NCBI GenBank assembly: GCA_948567375.1
Contig: OX419756.1
Span: forward strand, 60,056,552-60,120,551
DNA: 64,000 nucleotides
Direction: 5' to 3'
From: Lunularia cruciata
Lineage: Eukaryota; Streptophyta; Marchantiopsida; Lunulariales; Lunulariaceae
The notes under the pieces: model-generated
Databases searched by the model: none
Seen by the model: only the letters and a program-made list of their open reading frames with translations
Told to the model about the DNA's origin: nothing
Part shown: piece after piece, positions 12,300 through 23,914 of the stretch
How the letters are laid out: each line of letters begins with the position of its first letter
How positions within the stretch are numbered: position 1 is the first letter of the stretch
Program-made: the position numbers and the translations under genes

Positions 12300-15058
12300 C
12301 TTCCTTCACATTATGCCAAATGGAGAATGATACACAGGAAATGAATCAATTTGAAATAATTTGAAATCAGTTGATATTCATACTTCCTGGTTTTGAGTAG
12401 CTTGTGTGCAAGGGAGATGGTTTCATGTAATTTATGGTGAATGTGTTAGATACAGACGATTAAACAATAATACTACACTTTATTAGTAAAGAAACTTTTC
12501 AAATCTTGTCAAACTATTTTAAACAAAAATTAAAATGCTAGATTGCTCTCTGTAAGTAGAAAACTCTCTCCATATTAGACACATTACAGTAGCCACTTTA
12601 GGAAAAGTGTGATTCTAGAAATGCATTTTATAAATGGAGTGCTTATCTTTTGTTCTTTCTGTGTGTTATTTTTGAAAGCAATATTGAGATTCAAATATTG
12701 CAAATATTGGATTTGGAGTGCAGCAAATGGGTATTTAAGAAAGGCTTAGGTTTAAAAGCCCTAGTAAGAACTAAATATTGAAATTATGAGATATGGAACA
12801 TAAAACAAACATCAATGGAACACATGGCTGACCTCTTTCAAGTGTAATTAGTTACTAAAAATGCAAATGAGTATTGAAGTGAAGGAAATTATAAAATGAG
12901 TGTTTACGTTTAATAATTTCTAAAGATTAGAGAAGTTTAGTATCTTTGTAAAATTGTTTCAAGCTTTAAGGTGTTTTCAAGGTGTTTGCTTCTTCTGTTA
13001 TCAACCATCTTCTTCACTTGTCAACAAAGGCTTTTATGTGGTCCAAAATCTAAAATAATACACCTTCTAGAGTAAGCAAATGATTCATGGATGGGTAGTT
13101 GAATTTTTTAAAACGTTTTTATTGTTCTTAATACGTTCTTCTTAAGCGGCAAGTTTTAACTAACCAGTAAACAGGAATTGGTGCAAAATTCATCGTCTTG
13201 TTGTTGGTGTCAAATGTATAGAAGAAAGATTTTTTTTTGCATTCATCTACAATGGAGTTCACCGCGTCGAAGGAGGGGCATAAGAGAGTGCACTAATGGA
13301 AATATTTTGGTCTTGTGTTTGAAGAAGCAAAGTTCAAGGCAAAAAGCAAAAAGTGCGTACATTGCAATATAAGCATGTTCATCACATCGTGTTCAAATTA
13401 CACGAAATACCAAAATAGATAGCTCTAACTTATAGAATTTAGTGCTATCATTAATACTAAAAGTTTAGACGTTTCTTTTAATATGACCTACTTTATAAAA
13501 AATATAATTTAAATTTTTGTTTCATTAGGGAATAATCCAATACAATTCACTGCGGCACTCTCCTCTTTTTCAAAATTTTTTTCCTTTATAGCTTACGATA
13601 TAGTTAACTAGAAAATTTTCATTAGAAAATTTAAAAAATTTCATTAGAAAATTGAGTATATTTTTTAATCTTATCCTTAAATTTCACATGAAGGAAATGC
13701 GGAGATAGACTTATTCTTCTCTTCTTTGAAGACCTTGTAAATATAGTGACCATACAATGGACAGAAGTAAGGATGGACTTCTTTTCATAAATAGTACATG
13801 GTGAGAAAGTAGCCTTTCTCATCATACTACTTCATGAGGTAAGAAGGTGAGAAGAATTTGTACACGTTGTGACTTGCACTGAAGGTTTAAATTGACTCAC
13901 TTTATTTTAATTTTAGTTTTTAGACAAAATTAAATTGCATATTACCTTACGTGCCAGAAAACCATAGATTTTTTACTTGCAAGGATAATTTTACGCATTT
14001 TTTCTATGAATTTCTCATATAATACATAACAATGTCAATCTGATACATCTTTTGAATAAGTTTTGGTTGATATCCTTGACAACTAGTAGATATCTATCTA
14101 TCAATCATGGGACAAATATTTGAAAGTAGAAATCTAGATATATTTTCAAAATAAAAGATATAAAAAAAACTACCTACTCCATGTAATGTGCAAGTTAAAT
14201 TTTTCTTCTAAGTGTAGCAGAATTCATATAAAGCAACGAAAAAGGGTGCATGCATATATTGCAACATCCTCCATAAACTAACTCACTTGAGAAAGACTTG
14301 TAATCGTGTCTAATTTGATCGGAGATCACTCGAAAATGAGAGGAAATGCAAATCTGAAACAATTCATAAGTATTCATTCAGTGCTTTGATACTTTACCCG
14401 TATAATGAAGTTGAATTTTGTTTTAAGCAGAAAAATCAAATTAAATGATATATTTTCGAGAAAGTAAATCATTGATAGTTAATTGAAGATGAATACGATG
14501 CGTCTATCGAATACAAACGTTGATACTCATGATTTGACCTTTTCTATCATTTAATCAGCTGATGGTCTTCCTTCACATATATTAGTGACTTTCCTCATTA
14601 CCGATGATTTGCAAATGCTTAATGTGTCTTCAGTTGTATCAAAACTTGAACGATGAGATTTGATATCCCTGGCGCAAATGTCTCAATCGAGAATCAAACT
14701 TGAAAGATGACATTTGACATCCGGTTCTCAACTTGTAGAAATGGTTTTTCTACGCTCTTTGTGTGCGGATTTGCACTTTGAGCCCATAGGACCTGGCGTA
14801 TGGGAAACAGCTCCAACATAAACCACCCGAAGAATCCCTATAGATTTCTAGACAGGACATTCAAGATATTGAAAGCTCATTCTTTTGAACTTTCCCTATG
14901 AAGAGGTCGGACCCCAAGAACTTTACAGCCGTGAAGATCAATAGCAGGGGCTATAGTACATTTGAGATGTTTAATAACATGTTATTGAAATAAGAATAAA
15001 CTTGTAACACTAAACTATTTACTTATAAGTTCAGACTTCAGACAATCCGAACAGAGTT
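12300..15058. other. AT-rich intergenic block shared with 30,840-33,930; no gene seen
   Basis: Very AT-rich DNA, highly similar to the right part of unit 2 and absent from units 3 and 4. Open frames are short and not conserved between the two copies. The unit-2 copy carries about 475 extra bases (31,603-32,077). Confidence 0.5.
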
Positions 15059-16560
15059 CTTGGAATTTGAACTTGTGCTCCTTGCTACAAATCAAAACAA
15101 ATCTTTACTGACTTTGTTGATTTATATTTAGTTTTTAAGCTATTGAGCAACCTTTTAGAGTGCATGTTTACTCAAGGATACATCTGGTATTGGTATTATT
15201 TGATAACATTATTTCTCATGGAACACATAATTTTCCACTATTGGTGGCCATGCATCAAGTAATGATCTGCATTTCCTAAAAAATGACTTCCAGTTGATTT
15301 AACTAGAGCAAAAGCTAAATTACTAAAGTATTTAGTTAGCTATTTGTGATTAGTTATTTGTTCCTCCTAGAAAGCAAACTATAAGAGCATATGATTATAC
15401 TCAAACACTGAACACCTTCTCTTTATTTTCTCTCAAGGCTTCCATTATTTTCTCACTCATCCTAGTCATAGTTCAAAAGGCTTGGTTATATGAGATTGAA
15501 CCTTCATTCTTCTTCTTTGTACTCCAGTATCTTTCCATTGAAAGTTCACTTTGGGAAAGATGGATCTGGAGGAAGATTTGAATATAGTGTTAGTAAGGTT
15601 TATCTGTCAGATATAAGGTTCTAAACGAATATAATCTCTATATTGGTGATAGATATATCTCATCTCTTAGGCAGCTAAGGTCTAAATCTCACTATAAATT
15701 CTTTTGAGTTCTGTCTGAGTGGAACTGCTTAAGTGAAGAGTAGGCAGATCCATTCTAACAATCTGTCGCTATTGAACATGTTACTATGTAACCACCGTTC
15801 CAGAGATATGCGTCAAAGTGGTGAGACTGCAGAGGGTGTCATGGGACGGACCTTGTAGCCAGTTTTACATCTAGAGGTTGTGTGTCAGGTGTGAAACGGA
15901 TTGACGTGTTCGCTGAATGGAGTACTTTCCGCTGCTCCAGAGAACTGAACATAAAACTTGGAAACTGAACCATGTCACATATTTATGTTTTCTCCGAGAA
16001 AGCCAAAACGCAAGATCGAGAACATTTTGAACCCCATTCCCATTGCAAGCGAAGCAATGACTGATCGGAACCCACGTGTTTGAAATAAAATGGCTGAGAG
16101 ATCAAATGACTTGGCTTGGTTCTATTTGTAGAGGGTAAACACAATCCAATTCAAAGCAAAATCATGAAGTTAACGAAGATTTCTCGTAGAACCATGTCTG
16201 GATGTACAATAAAACCATCACATCGAAACAACTAACTTCTCAACGAACCTTAGTCGTTATTATTAAAAGCAACTTCTAAACACGTCCCATCTTCTGGTGG
16301 AAACATCTGAAGTTCGTGCGTCCACTGCCGTTCGGCACTATAACACACTCTCACATGTATCAAGCAGGATGGAATCGTCAACCAGGATCCTTTGGAGGGA
16401 AGCATCCTTGGTTGAAAGGAAGAAGACTTTCAAACGAGCCATATATAAATCTTGAAGTTCAGGAGGTAAGGTCTGCTCCCCAGCGGAGCAGGGACGTTTA
16501 CGGCCTCTGCACTTTGGCGAATGTTACCTCTAAACAAACCTGAATTGTATTACAGTGTAC

Positions 16561-16790
16561 CGGGAAATTGCCAGAGCTGCATAGAAATATCCTACATATC
16601 CTACTGTTGGATGAGGCCACGGGAGATGACACAGGAAGCACTGGACCAAATAAGCTCCAATCGCACGACTGTGGTTGTAGCTCACAGGCTCAGCACCATT
16701 CGTCATGCCCGTTGCGATTGCTTTGATGAAATATGGACAAATTATCGAACGGGGAACCCATAGAGAACTTTTAAATATGAGTTGTATGCA
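16561..16790 (+). pseudogene. ABCB-type ABC transporter fragment, unit 2
   Basis: Second copy of the NBD fragment and the clearest one. Readable pieces are REIARA, the Walker B core LLDEAT (about 16,601-16,620), QEALDQISSNRTT, VVVAHRLSTIRHA, and after a one-base shift MKYGQIIERGTHRELL. This order matches the stretch from the ABC signature to the C terminus of ABCB transporters. Stops and shifts make it non-coding. Confidence 0.75.
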
Positions 16791-17459
16791 TGCAAATCTG
16801 ATTGTATTGCACTAGCATCGCCACACCCAACTGCCTGTAGACAGGTCCTTTGATACCTAGCTCTGCTTTAGACACTTTTGTATGTGTACCTCCTGCCCAA
16901 CCTTACTTATTATGCATCTCCATTTCTCAGCAATAACAATTTGGGCGGAAGTAAATATTCAGTTGTACACTTGAATCAACAGGACCTCACTGCAAGAAAC
17001 TCATGCTTCTGACTTTCTGTATGTTTCACCCTGTCAGTAAAGCTGCTGATAAATTTCATATATTGAGTGATGAATATGGAACCCGTTCGTTACTTTGGTT
17101 CTATACCCACGTAAGACTGGATATAGTGAACGAGATATTAGAAACTGCAATTTCATGTCTGTACGAAGTCCAAGGCTCCGACAGTGGTACTTCTGGTACC
17201 TGTTGGTCTGGGTCGGCACCTTCTCAACAGTGGTTCTTGATTTAATATAAAATAATTTATTCAACTCAAGTATATTCCAGTCTTAATCCATACTCGCATT
17301 CCTCTTAGTTGAACCTTGTTGCATGTAGAACTTGGTGCTTGCTTCAGGTTATAAATAAGAACCGTACCTCTGACAGCTAAACTTTGCGCAGATTATAAGA
17401 AAGATCTGAAACAGAAAAATTTCCAAGAATGGTGAACGAAAAGCTATTTGAACTCGGTG

Positions 17460-17590
17460 ACATGTTTCTAGACGAGAGAACTCCTTGTAGAAATCACCTA
17501 GATCCACAACCGTTCTTCTAAGAGATGAACTTACTCTGTGACATGTTTCTAGACGAGAAAACTCCCTGAAGGAATCACTTAAATCCAGAA
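17460..17590. repeat. Two-copy 81-bp-period direct repeat, unit 2
   Basis: Copy of the pair described at 2,385-2,515, with the same spacing. Confidence 0.7.
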
Positions 17591-19309
17591 TATTAACGGC
17601 TTATCCAACTGAGTATCATGAACATAACAATATCATGTTGACTCATGAAGTACCTATGACAAACTCGAGCATTTATGTCCTTATCTGATTATCTGTGGAA
17701 GCTGGGGCCATCATCCCCTCCATCTATATATCAAGTCATTGATCTCATAGAACATTGCACAGCATCCATCCCTCACAGCCAGGAAGACAAGAAAATAATT
17801 CCCTCATCTGTGTGACCAATACTTATGACTTAATCATCACTTCAGCTTCGGCTGAGATATCAACATCACCTGCAGCTAATGTCCATTTTGCGTATCCAAG
17901 CCTTGATGACCACTGTTGTAACATTCAGATCATGAACAACTAAATGGATTGAATTGATAACTTGAGATCTAATCAAATTCGTATACTCAAATCAGGATAA
18001 TATGAAAGTCTAAGCAATGCCTCCCAAAGGAATTAAAACAAATGTCGGAATCTCATTAGTTCAACCTACATACCTACTCCCAGATCATTCTTCGGTGGAA
18101 TGCTGTTCTGCTTGATCCCACCTGGGTCCCTCCCTTTCGGAACACTATCATATGTTCGGAAGGAAGACACATAGAGACCTTGGAGCACGTTTAGGCGGAC
18201 GCGAGAGAAAGATCTGGAAGGCCTCCGATCCACACATTCAACTGTATCATTTCACGTTAAGTGGATGCAAGGCATTCAAAGGATGGCCCACAATGACAAT
18301 TATTACTCCAAAAAGCTCAATTTTCTCACAACATTGCACCTGGCCCACCGTTTGGTTTAAACCTTTGACCCTCCCTGCTTGACCCGTTAAACAGAGCAGT
18401 TCTCGCAAAAGCTTCGGGGCTGGGGTCCCTCAGTAAGATGTTGTGCTCTGAAGAAACTATCCTAAAAGTTCAGGACTTGCGGAGGTTGATTACTCTACTC
18501 ATACAGACTCGTAAGAGGTTGGAGAGCTGTACTAGCACTTTAGCCATCTGAGTACCTCTGAGATCTGTCGTTTAGTTTCCCTTCAAGCTTGGCGACAATT
18601 GTTGATATTCACAAGTTGGGCAATTGCAGGTTTTTTCCATGTCAACATTGTGTATCACAGTGGTTATCTTAATCCTAGGTTGCCTGAGAGTTGAAGTCAG
18701 TTTCAATCATCAAGTGTACTTGACTTATGGAAAAAATTCCAATCTATATAAGTCGCGAACATGACCCAAGCTCAAGTTCTAAAGACAACTTGCATCAGCG
18801 CAAAACTGGGACTAGAAACTTACCTAGAAATCACCGCGAACTAATATGCAAGACAAATCCTCTTTACTATTATCACTCGTAAGATGTGAGTGCACATCTG
18901 CTATTCGTCTACAAGAGTCTCTACAGCAGCAGCATCCCTTCAAGTACTGATGGATATTTGAATTCAACTGTCATGAGCACTTGCATCTCTTGGGTATCAG
19001 ACATCAAATAAACTTACTAAACTTACTACGGGTACTCATTCTGCCGGTAAAGATTCTAGAAATCATTTCGCTTACTTGCCTTCATATTCAGAAATTGTCA
19101 TTATCTGGTGAGTTTAATTGCACGTTTAGAGATCGATATGCCCAGCATTAAGAATCAGAACGAGAGTAGATTCTCACGAGGTTGTCAGAAGTCTAGCGAC
19201 AGTGCTCCAAATGAAGTGAGCTGCCACACATGGAATACTAAGAAAGGATGTTTCACGGTGAGTGGGATCGAGACATGAAGACGAAAGCTATTTCTCGAAA
19301 GCTATTTCA

Positions 19310-22300
19310 TCAGGTAATTATCTTCGACTGCAATCTCCAAAGAGATTCGAGTACGTATAAAGACGTCCGGCCAGTTAAATAAACATACTTCAAGGACATC
19401 AGCTGTTCCATAGACTCTGGAAAATATGTAGATTGGCGTGTATCATTATCCTCGTGAATTTCCAGATACTGCCGTGGCCCGAGCTTCTCTCGTGCTTTTA
19501 GTGCTTTTCGTGTTAATCGAGCATATTCATTTGAGGCAAAATGACCATGCAGATGATGTTGATCCATGAACAGAACATCTCCTATGAACAGATGAACCAA
19601 GCTGGTTGACCGTAGCAAGTCAGGTAAATGCATGAAATAATCACACCGTAGTAGCCTCAGCACATTTAGTGCTGGAAACTGTGCCAATTTCAGAGCCCCC
19701 AAAAGATCTTCAGAGTACTCACCTGCCACTGTTACACTTTTAAGAGATCTGAGTTGTCCAATGGACTTGATTTGAATAGCCAAATATGCGTCCACATACA
19801 CATGTTTTAGATCATGGAGCTGCCTCAGAGAGTCAGGTATGGTCTTCACACCTACACACCCTTCAATATGTAACTCGGTTAGATGTGCGAGTTGTCCTAA
19901 AGAGTCAGGTATATTCTCGAGCGATATGCATCCTTTTATAACTAATGTCTTTAGAGCTGCGATGTTTCCCATAGATTCTGGTAAGTTCTTCAGAGCTTTG
20001 CACTCAATTATCGAGAGACGTTTGAGTGCAATTACTTGTCCTAAAGAGCCCACGTCTGGCATATGGCTTAAATGATCACACTGTTGTATTTTTAGGTCTG
20101 TTAGTGCCGGCATTTGCCACAGCCAGTCGGGGAGATGCGCAAAGTTCTCACCCATCAACGTTAAATTCTCTAGACATGTCAGCTGTCTAAGGATTGTTGG
20201 TAGACTAGCCAAAGGCCCTAGCTCTGAACATGCCCCCTGTCCAACACACTCAGGTACTTTATTAACTGACTCAGGTACAGACCTTTTAATAACCAAACTT
20301 TTTAGAGAGTTGAGTTCCTCTAGATTATCAGGTATAGTCTTAAGCGAGACACACTCCTTTACGGAACGCCCCTTGAGAGATGTGAGTTGGCCTAAAGAAT
20401 CAGGCAGGTTCTCGAGGGCCTTACATTCGACTATTTCGAGATGACGCAGCGCGATGAGTTGTCCCACGGACTCAGGTACATATCTCAATCGGTCACAATG
20501 CTGTAGCCCTAAATAACTAAGTGCCACAAATTGCCCCAACCACTCGGGAAGATCCTCGAAGCATCCCGATAAGGTCAATGTGTGAAGCAATCTCAACCGT
20601 CCCATGCTTGTTGGTAGGTTCTTGATGGATGTGCATCCCATTGTCTTCAAAACTCTTAGAGATGCAAGTTGCCCTAAAGAATCAGGCAGGTTCTCAAGGG
20701 CCGCACATTTGACTATTTTGAGACGTCTCAGCTCGGTGAGTTGCCCCAGGGACTCAGGTAAATATTTCAATCGGGGACAATGCCCTACTACTAAATCCTT
20801 AAGTGCCACAAACCGCCCCAACCATTCGGGAAGATATACAAAGCATCCCGATAAGGACAATGTCTTGAGCAATCTCAGCTGTCCCAAGCTTGTCGGTAGG
20901 TTCTTGAGGGATATGCATCCCTTTGCGTTCAAAAATTTTAGAGATGCAAGTTGCCCGAGAGAATCTGGTAAACTTCTGATGGTTGTGCAATCTTTTATGA
21001 CCAACCGTGTCAAGGATTTGAGTTGTCCCATAGAGTTAGGCATGCCCCTGAGAGAGGTGCAGCCCACTATGAATAAATATTCAAGAGATACGAGGTGGAG
21101 AGGGTCAGGGATGGAGATAAGAGATTCGCACCCTTTTATCGTAAATTGTATCAACGAAGCGAGTTGTCCTATGGAGTTGGGTAGAACGACGAGGGATGGA
21201 CACCCCTCTATCCATAAGTATTTAAGAGTTGTTACCTGTAAAAGGTCAGGAAAATCTCTTATAGAGACACACCCTCTGATCGCCAGTCTTTCTAGAAATG
21301 AGAGCTGTCCTATGGGATCTGGTAAAATATTGACAGATACACAATCTTTAATACTTAATACTTTAAGAGACGAATACTGCAAAGGGTCAACCACAAGATT
21401 AATGGATAAAGATCTCCTTATCTCTAACCGTATTAAACTTTTAAGTTGTCCTAGGGAACCCGGTATGATATCAAGAAACATACATCCTCCTATGACTAAC
21501 TCTCGTAGAGATATAAGATCGAAAAGAAAATCAGGTAAGCTATGAAGTGACACACAACCTCGTACGGTAAACTTCTTAAGGGACTTGAGCTGTCCTCGAG
21601 AATTAGTGTTAGTCTGGTCATTGACGAGGGATACACAACCGTCGATTATCAATTCCCCTAACGATGTTAATTGGCCAAGCGAGTGGGGTATAGTCTTGAG
21701 AGAAACACATCCGCCTATATTCAACCAATGAAGAGATGCGAGTTCACCTAACGACTCGGGTAACTTTTCGAGGGACTTACAACTGCTAATTGTAAGAAGC
21801 CGCAGATTAGTGAGTTGGCCTAACGAGTCAGGCAGATGAGTCAGGTAATCACATTGTCCTAATGTTAAATCCCGGAGTGCCGCTAGCAGTCCCAAAGAAA
21901 CAGGAAGCTCCTTAAAGCGTCCACCTCTCAAGGTTAAGATCCCAAGAGATTTCAACTCCCACATACCTGTCGGTAGGCTCGTAAAAGTCCCTTCTACAGA
22001 TAATTTTGTCAAAGCTTTCAGCAGTCCTATAGACTCGGGAATATTTATACATTTGCCCAAATGCAGCGTCCGCAGAACCATTAGTTGACTTAGACATTCC
22101 GAGGATTTCACCACGGAGCTACAATCATCTATCTCTAAATGTTCCAAGGAAGTAAGATCTCCGAGAAACTCAAAGGTCGAACCACTTACCCATCCAAGCT
22201 TTGCAGGAAATAAATCCGTTCCGCCTGGGGACTCGTCGTCATCCCCGACACTTTGTGGTTCTAGGTTCTCTGTCTGCCCATGTTTCCTTTTAGTATCCTC

Positions 22301-23914
22301 AGGAACAACCGCACCTCCAATTGTTAAACGTTTCAGTCGTTTGAGTTGTCCTAACCCAGAGGGTGAACATTTAAAGGTTTCACATCCCCGTAAATCCAAA
22401 TCATCCAGACATGGAAGTTGTCCTAACGATTGTGATAAAGCTTGAAACCTAGGACAGTTACTTACTGATAATTTCTGCAGATTGATAAGCGTATTTCTCG
22501 GTTCGCCGGAGGATCCATATTCCCCCAGTTTAGGGTCTTCCCACAAGTGTACCAAAGAATCGCACTCGTCTACAGATATCTTCCGCAATGATTCGAGCTC
22601 ACCAAAACTCTCCGGCAACATCGTTAGTTTATGACACGACCATAAAGAAACCTTCTTAAGGGATGCCAACTGCCCAATTGTGTGAGGCAGCATTTCCAAA
22701 GCAGGAAGCCCCTCTAACCACAAATTCTCGAGGGCACGCATACCGCAGACAGACTCACCTAGGCTCGCCAACCTCTTACAAGACTCTATATTTAGGGTTT
22801 TCAACCGTCGTAGGTCACATAACGAATCATGCAGTCTCTTCAGAGCATCACATCTCGATAATTTTAATGTTTGGAGAGAAGACATAGCCCCGAAACTCTC
22901 CGGCAACTCTCTCAGTGCAGGAAAGTCTTCCATGTGCAATATTGTGAGAGAAGACATAGCCCCGAAACTGTCCGGCAACTCTCTCAGTGCACAAAGGTGG
23001 TGCATGGTCAATTTTGTGAGAGAAGACATAGCCCCGAAACTGTCTGGCAACTCTCTCAGTGCACAAAGGTGGTGCATGGTCAATTTTGTGAGAGAAGACA
23101 TAGCCCCGAAACTGTCCGGCAACTCTCTCAGTGCAGGAAGGTTTTTCATGATCAATTCTGTGAGAGAAGACGTAGCTCCGAAACTGTCCGGCAACTCTCT
23201 CAGTCCAGGAAGGTTTTCCATGGTCAATTTTGTGAGAGAAGCGAAAGCTCCAAAGCCATCTGGTAACCCTGACAGAGCAGGAAGATTGTCCAGGTGAAGT
23301 GTTGTGAGAGAATTTAGTACATTTGAAACGTCTATTGGTTTTTGGGGCCAACTTTTGAAATTCAAGCAGTCCACTAACCTGAGGTGTCGCAACGATGCCA
23401 ATTCCAAAGTTGAAGGTGGAAGCTCTGCTAGCTGCACATCTTGAAGATCCAATCGCTCCAAACATGGAAGAAGACCGAAATTTCCTGGTAATCTTGTCAG
23501 GTCCGTGGCATGAATCATCATAACTTTCAGATGAACCAATTCATGAATATTGCTTGGCAAAATAACACACGAACAGTGATCGAAAATGAGAACAGCAAGT
23601 CGATGAAGGCCTTGGACATCCTGTTCCCGGATGGGCCAACAAGCTTCTTGTAACCAGCTATCTTTCACCTCTTCTTTCGAACAATTATTCATGTGGAGCA
23701 AGCTGAGGGGCCAAGGGAACCGCAGCGCATGATGCGAGTCGATCAAGTTCAGATCGCTAATTCTCAAAAGACGTAAACTTTCTAGCTTGGATAAACGCCC
23801 GTCAAAACAAGACGAATTCTTCTTGTCCAAGTTAGGTGCTCTCGTGACATTCACAGCCACAGAATCTGATATGCCCATTGATAGTACTTGGAGTTTATCG
23901 TTGGTAGTTGTACC
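19310..23914 (-). CDS. HNL gene 2 exon 5: giant LRR domain
   Basis: 1,534 codons, open to a TGA at 19,310-19,312. After about 50 residues the protein becomes LRR of the plant NLR type, with repeats of 23-24 residues (LPDSLGQL..L..L.I..C.SL). I estimate 55-60 repeats. Six copies of the SFGAMSSL-type 69-bp repeat lie near 22,860-23,290. An acidic, proline/glycine-containing linker with DDDESPGG splits the array (about 22,180-22,320). A basic, Arg/Lys-rich stretch (ARLTRKALKAREK) precedes the last repeat-like segment. The exon begins after a 140-bp intron whose sequence is also open in the LRR frame; the TTGTGCAG|GGT acceptor makes the phases match. Ligand-sensing role is inferred from the family. 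Confidence 0.9.
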   Translation of the reverse strand, partial: GTTTNDKLQVLSMGISDSVAVNVTRAPNLDKKNSSCFDGRLSKLESLRLLRISDLNLIDSHHALRFPWPLSLLHMNNCSKEEVKDSWLQEACWPIREQDVQGLHRLAVLIFDHCSCVILPSNIHELVHLKVMMIHATDLTRLPGNFGLLPCLERLDLQDVQLAELPPSTLELASLRHLRLVDCLNFKSWPQKPIDVSNVLNSLTTLHLDNLPALSGLPDGFGAFASLTKLTMENLPGLRELPDSFGATSSLTELIMKNLPALRELPDSFGAMSSLTKLTMHHLCALRELPDSFGAMSSLTKLTMHHLCALRELPDSFGAMSSLTILHMEDFPALRELPESFGAMSSLQTLKLSRCDALKRLHDSLCDLRRLKTLNIESCKRLASLGESVCGMRALENLWLEGLPALEMLPHTIGQLASLKKVSLWSCHKLTMLPESFGELESLRKISVDECDSLVHLWEDPKLGEYGSSGEPRNTLINLQKLSVSNCPRFQALSQSLGQLPCLDDLDLRGCETFKCSPSGLGQLKRLKRLTIGGAVVPEDTKRKHGQTENLEPQSVGDDDESPGGTDLFPAKLGWVSGSTFEFLGDLTSLEHLEIDDCSSVVKSSECLSQLMVLRTLHLGKCINIPESIGLLKALTKLSVEGTFTSLPTGMWELKSLGILTLRGGRFKELPVSLGLLAALRDLTLGQCDYLTHLPDSLGQLTNLRLLTISSCKSLEKLPESLGELASLHWLNIGGCVSLKTIPHSLGQLTSLGELIIDGCVSLVNDQTNTNSRGQLKSLKKFTVRGCVSLHSLPDFLFDLISLRELVIGGCMFLDIIPGSLGQLKSLIRLEIRRSLSINLVVDPLQYSSLKVLSIKDCVSVNILPDPIGQLSFLERLAIRGCVSIRDFPDLLQVTTLKYLWIEGCPSLVVLPNSIGQLASLIQFTIKGCESLISIPDPLHLVSLEYLFIVGCTSLRGMPNSMGQLKSLTRLVIKDCTTIRSLPDSLGQLASLKFLNAKGCISLKNLPTSLGQLRLLKTLSLSGCFVYLPEWLGRFVALKDLVVGHCPRLKYLPESLGQLTELRRLKIVKCAALENLPDSLGQLASLRVLKTMGCTSIKNLPTSMGRLRLLHTLTLSGCFEDLPEWLGQFVALSYLGLQHCDRLRYVPESVGQLIALRHLEIVECKALENLPDSLGQLTSLKGRSVKECVSLKTIPDNLEELNSLKSLVIKRSVPESVNKVPECVGQGACSELGPLASLPTILRQLTCLENLTLMGENFAHLPDWLWQMPALTDLKIQQCDHLSHMPDVGSLGQVIALKRLSIIECKALKNLPESMGNIAALKTLVIKGCISLENIPDSLGQLAHLTELHIEGCVGVKTIPDSLRQLHDLKHVYVDAYLAIQIKSIGQLRSLKSVTVAGEYSEDLLGALKLAQFPALNVLRLLRCDYFMHLPDLLRSTSLVHLFIGDVLFMDQHHLHGHFASNEYARLTRKALKAREKLGPRQYLEIHEDNDTRQSTYFPESMEQLMSLKYVYLTGRTSLYVLESLWRLQSKIIT

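Larger units (their letters stand above)
1..15058. repeat. Tandem segmental duplication, unit 1 (rearranged copy)
   Basis: Bases 1-9,828 match 15,059-24,814 and, from about base 500 on, 34,505-43,310 almost base for base. About 11,490-15,058 matches the stretch 29,805-33,930 of unit 2. In between, 9,829-11,490 has no counterpart in the other units and replaces roughly 5 kb holding the hydrolase exons, the P-loop and the 5' flank. Unit 1 is therefore a copy that lost the front half of its gene. The outer boundary at 15,058/15,059 is where the unit-2 copy of base 1 starts; whether unit 1 extends left of the window cannot be seen. Confidence 0.85.

Noticed and set aside
13178-13372. Frame near a Cys/His-containing stretch considered as a BED zinc finger of a hAT transposon
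   Set aside because: Only a few Cys/His residues in a frame with stops; no transposase or terminal inverted repeats seen nearby or in the copy at 32,150.
22871-23266. Regularly spaced 69-bp repeats resembling a CRISPR-like array
   Set aside because: They are in-frame LRR units of a plant NLR. There are no unique spacers and no cas-like genes, and the genome is eukaryotic.
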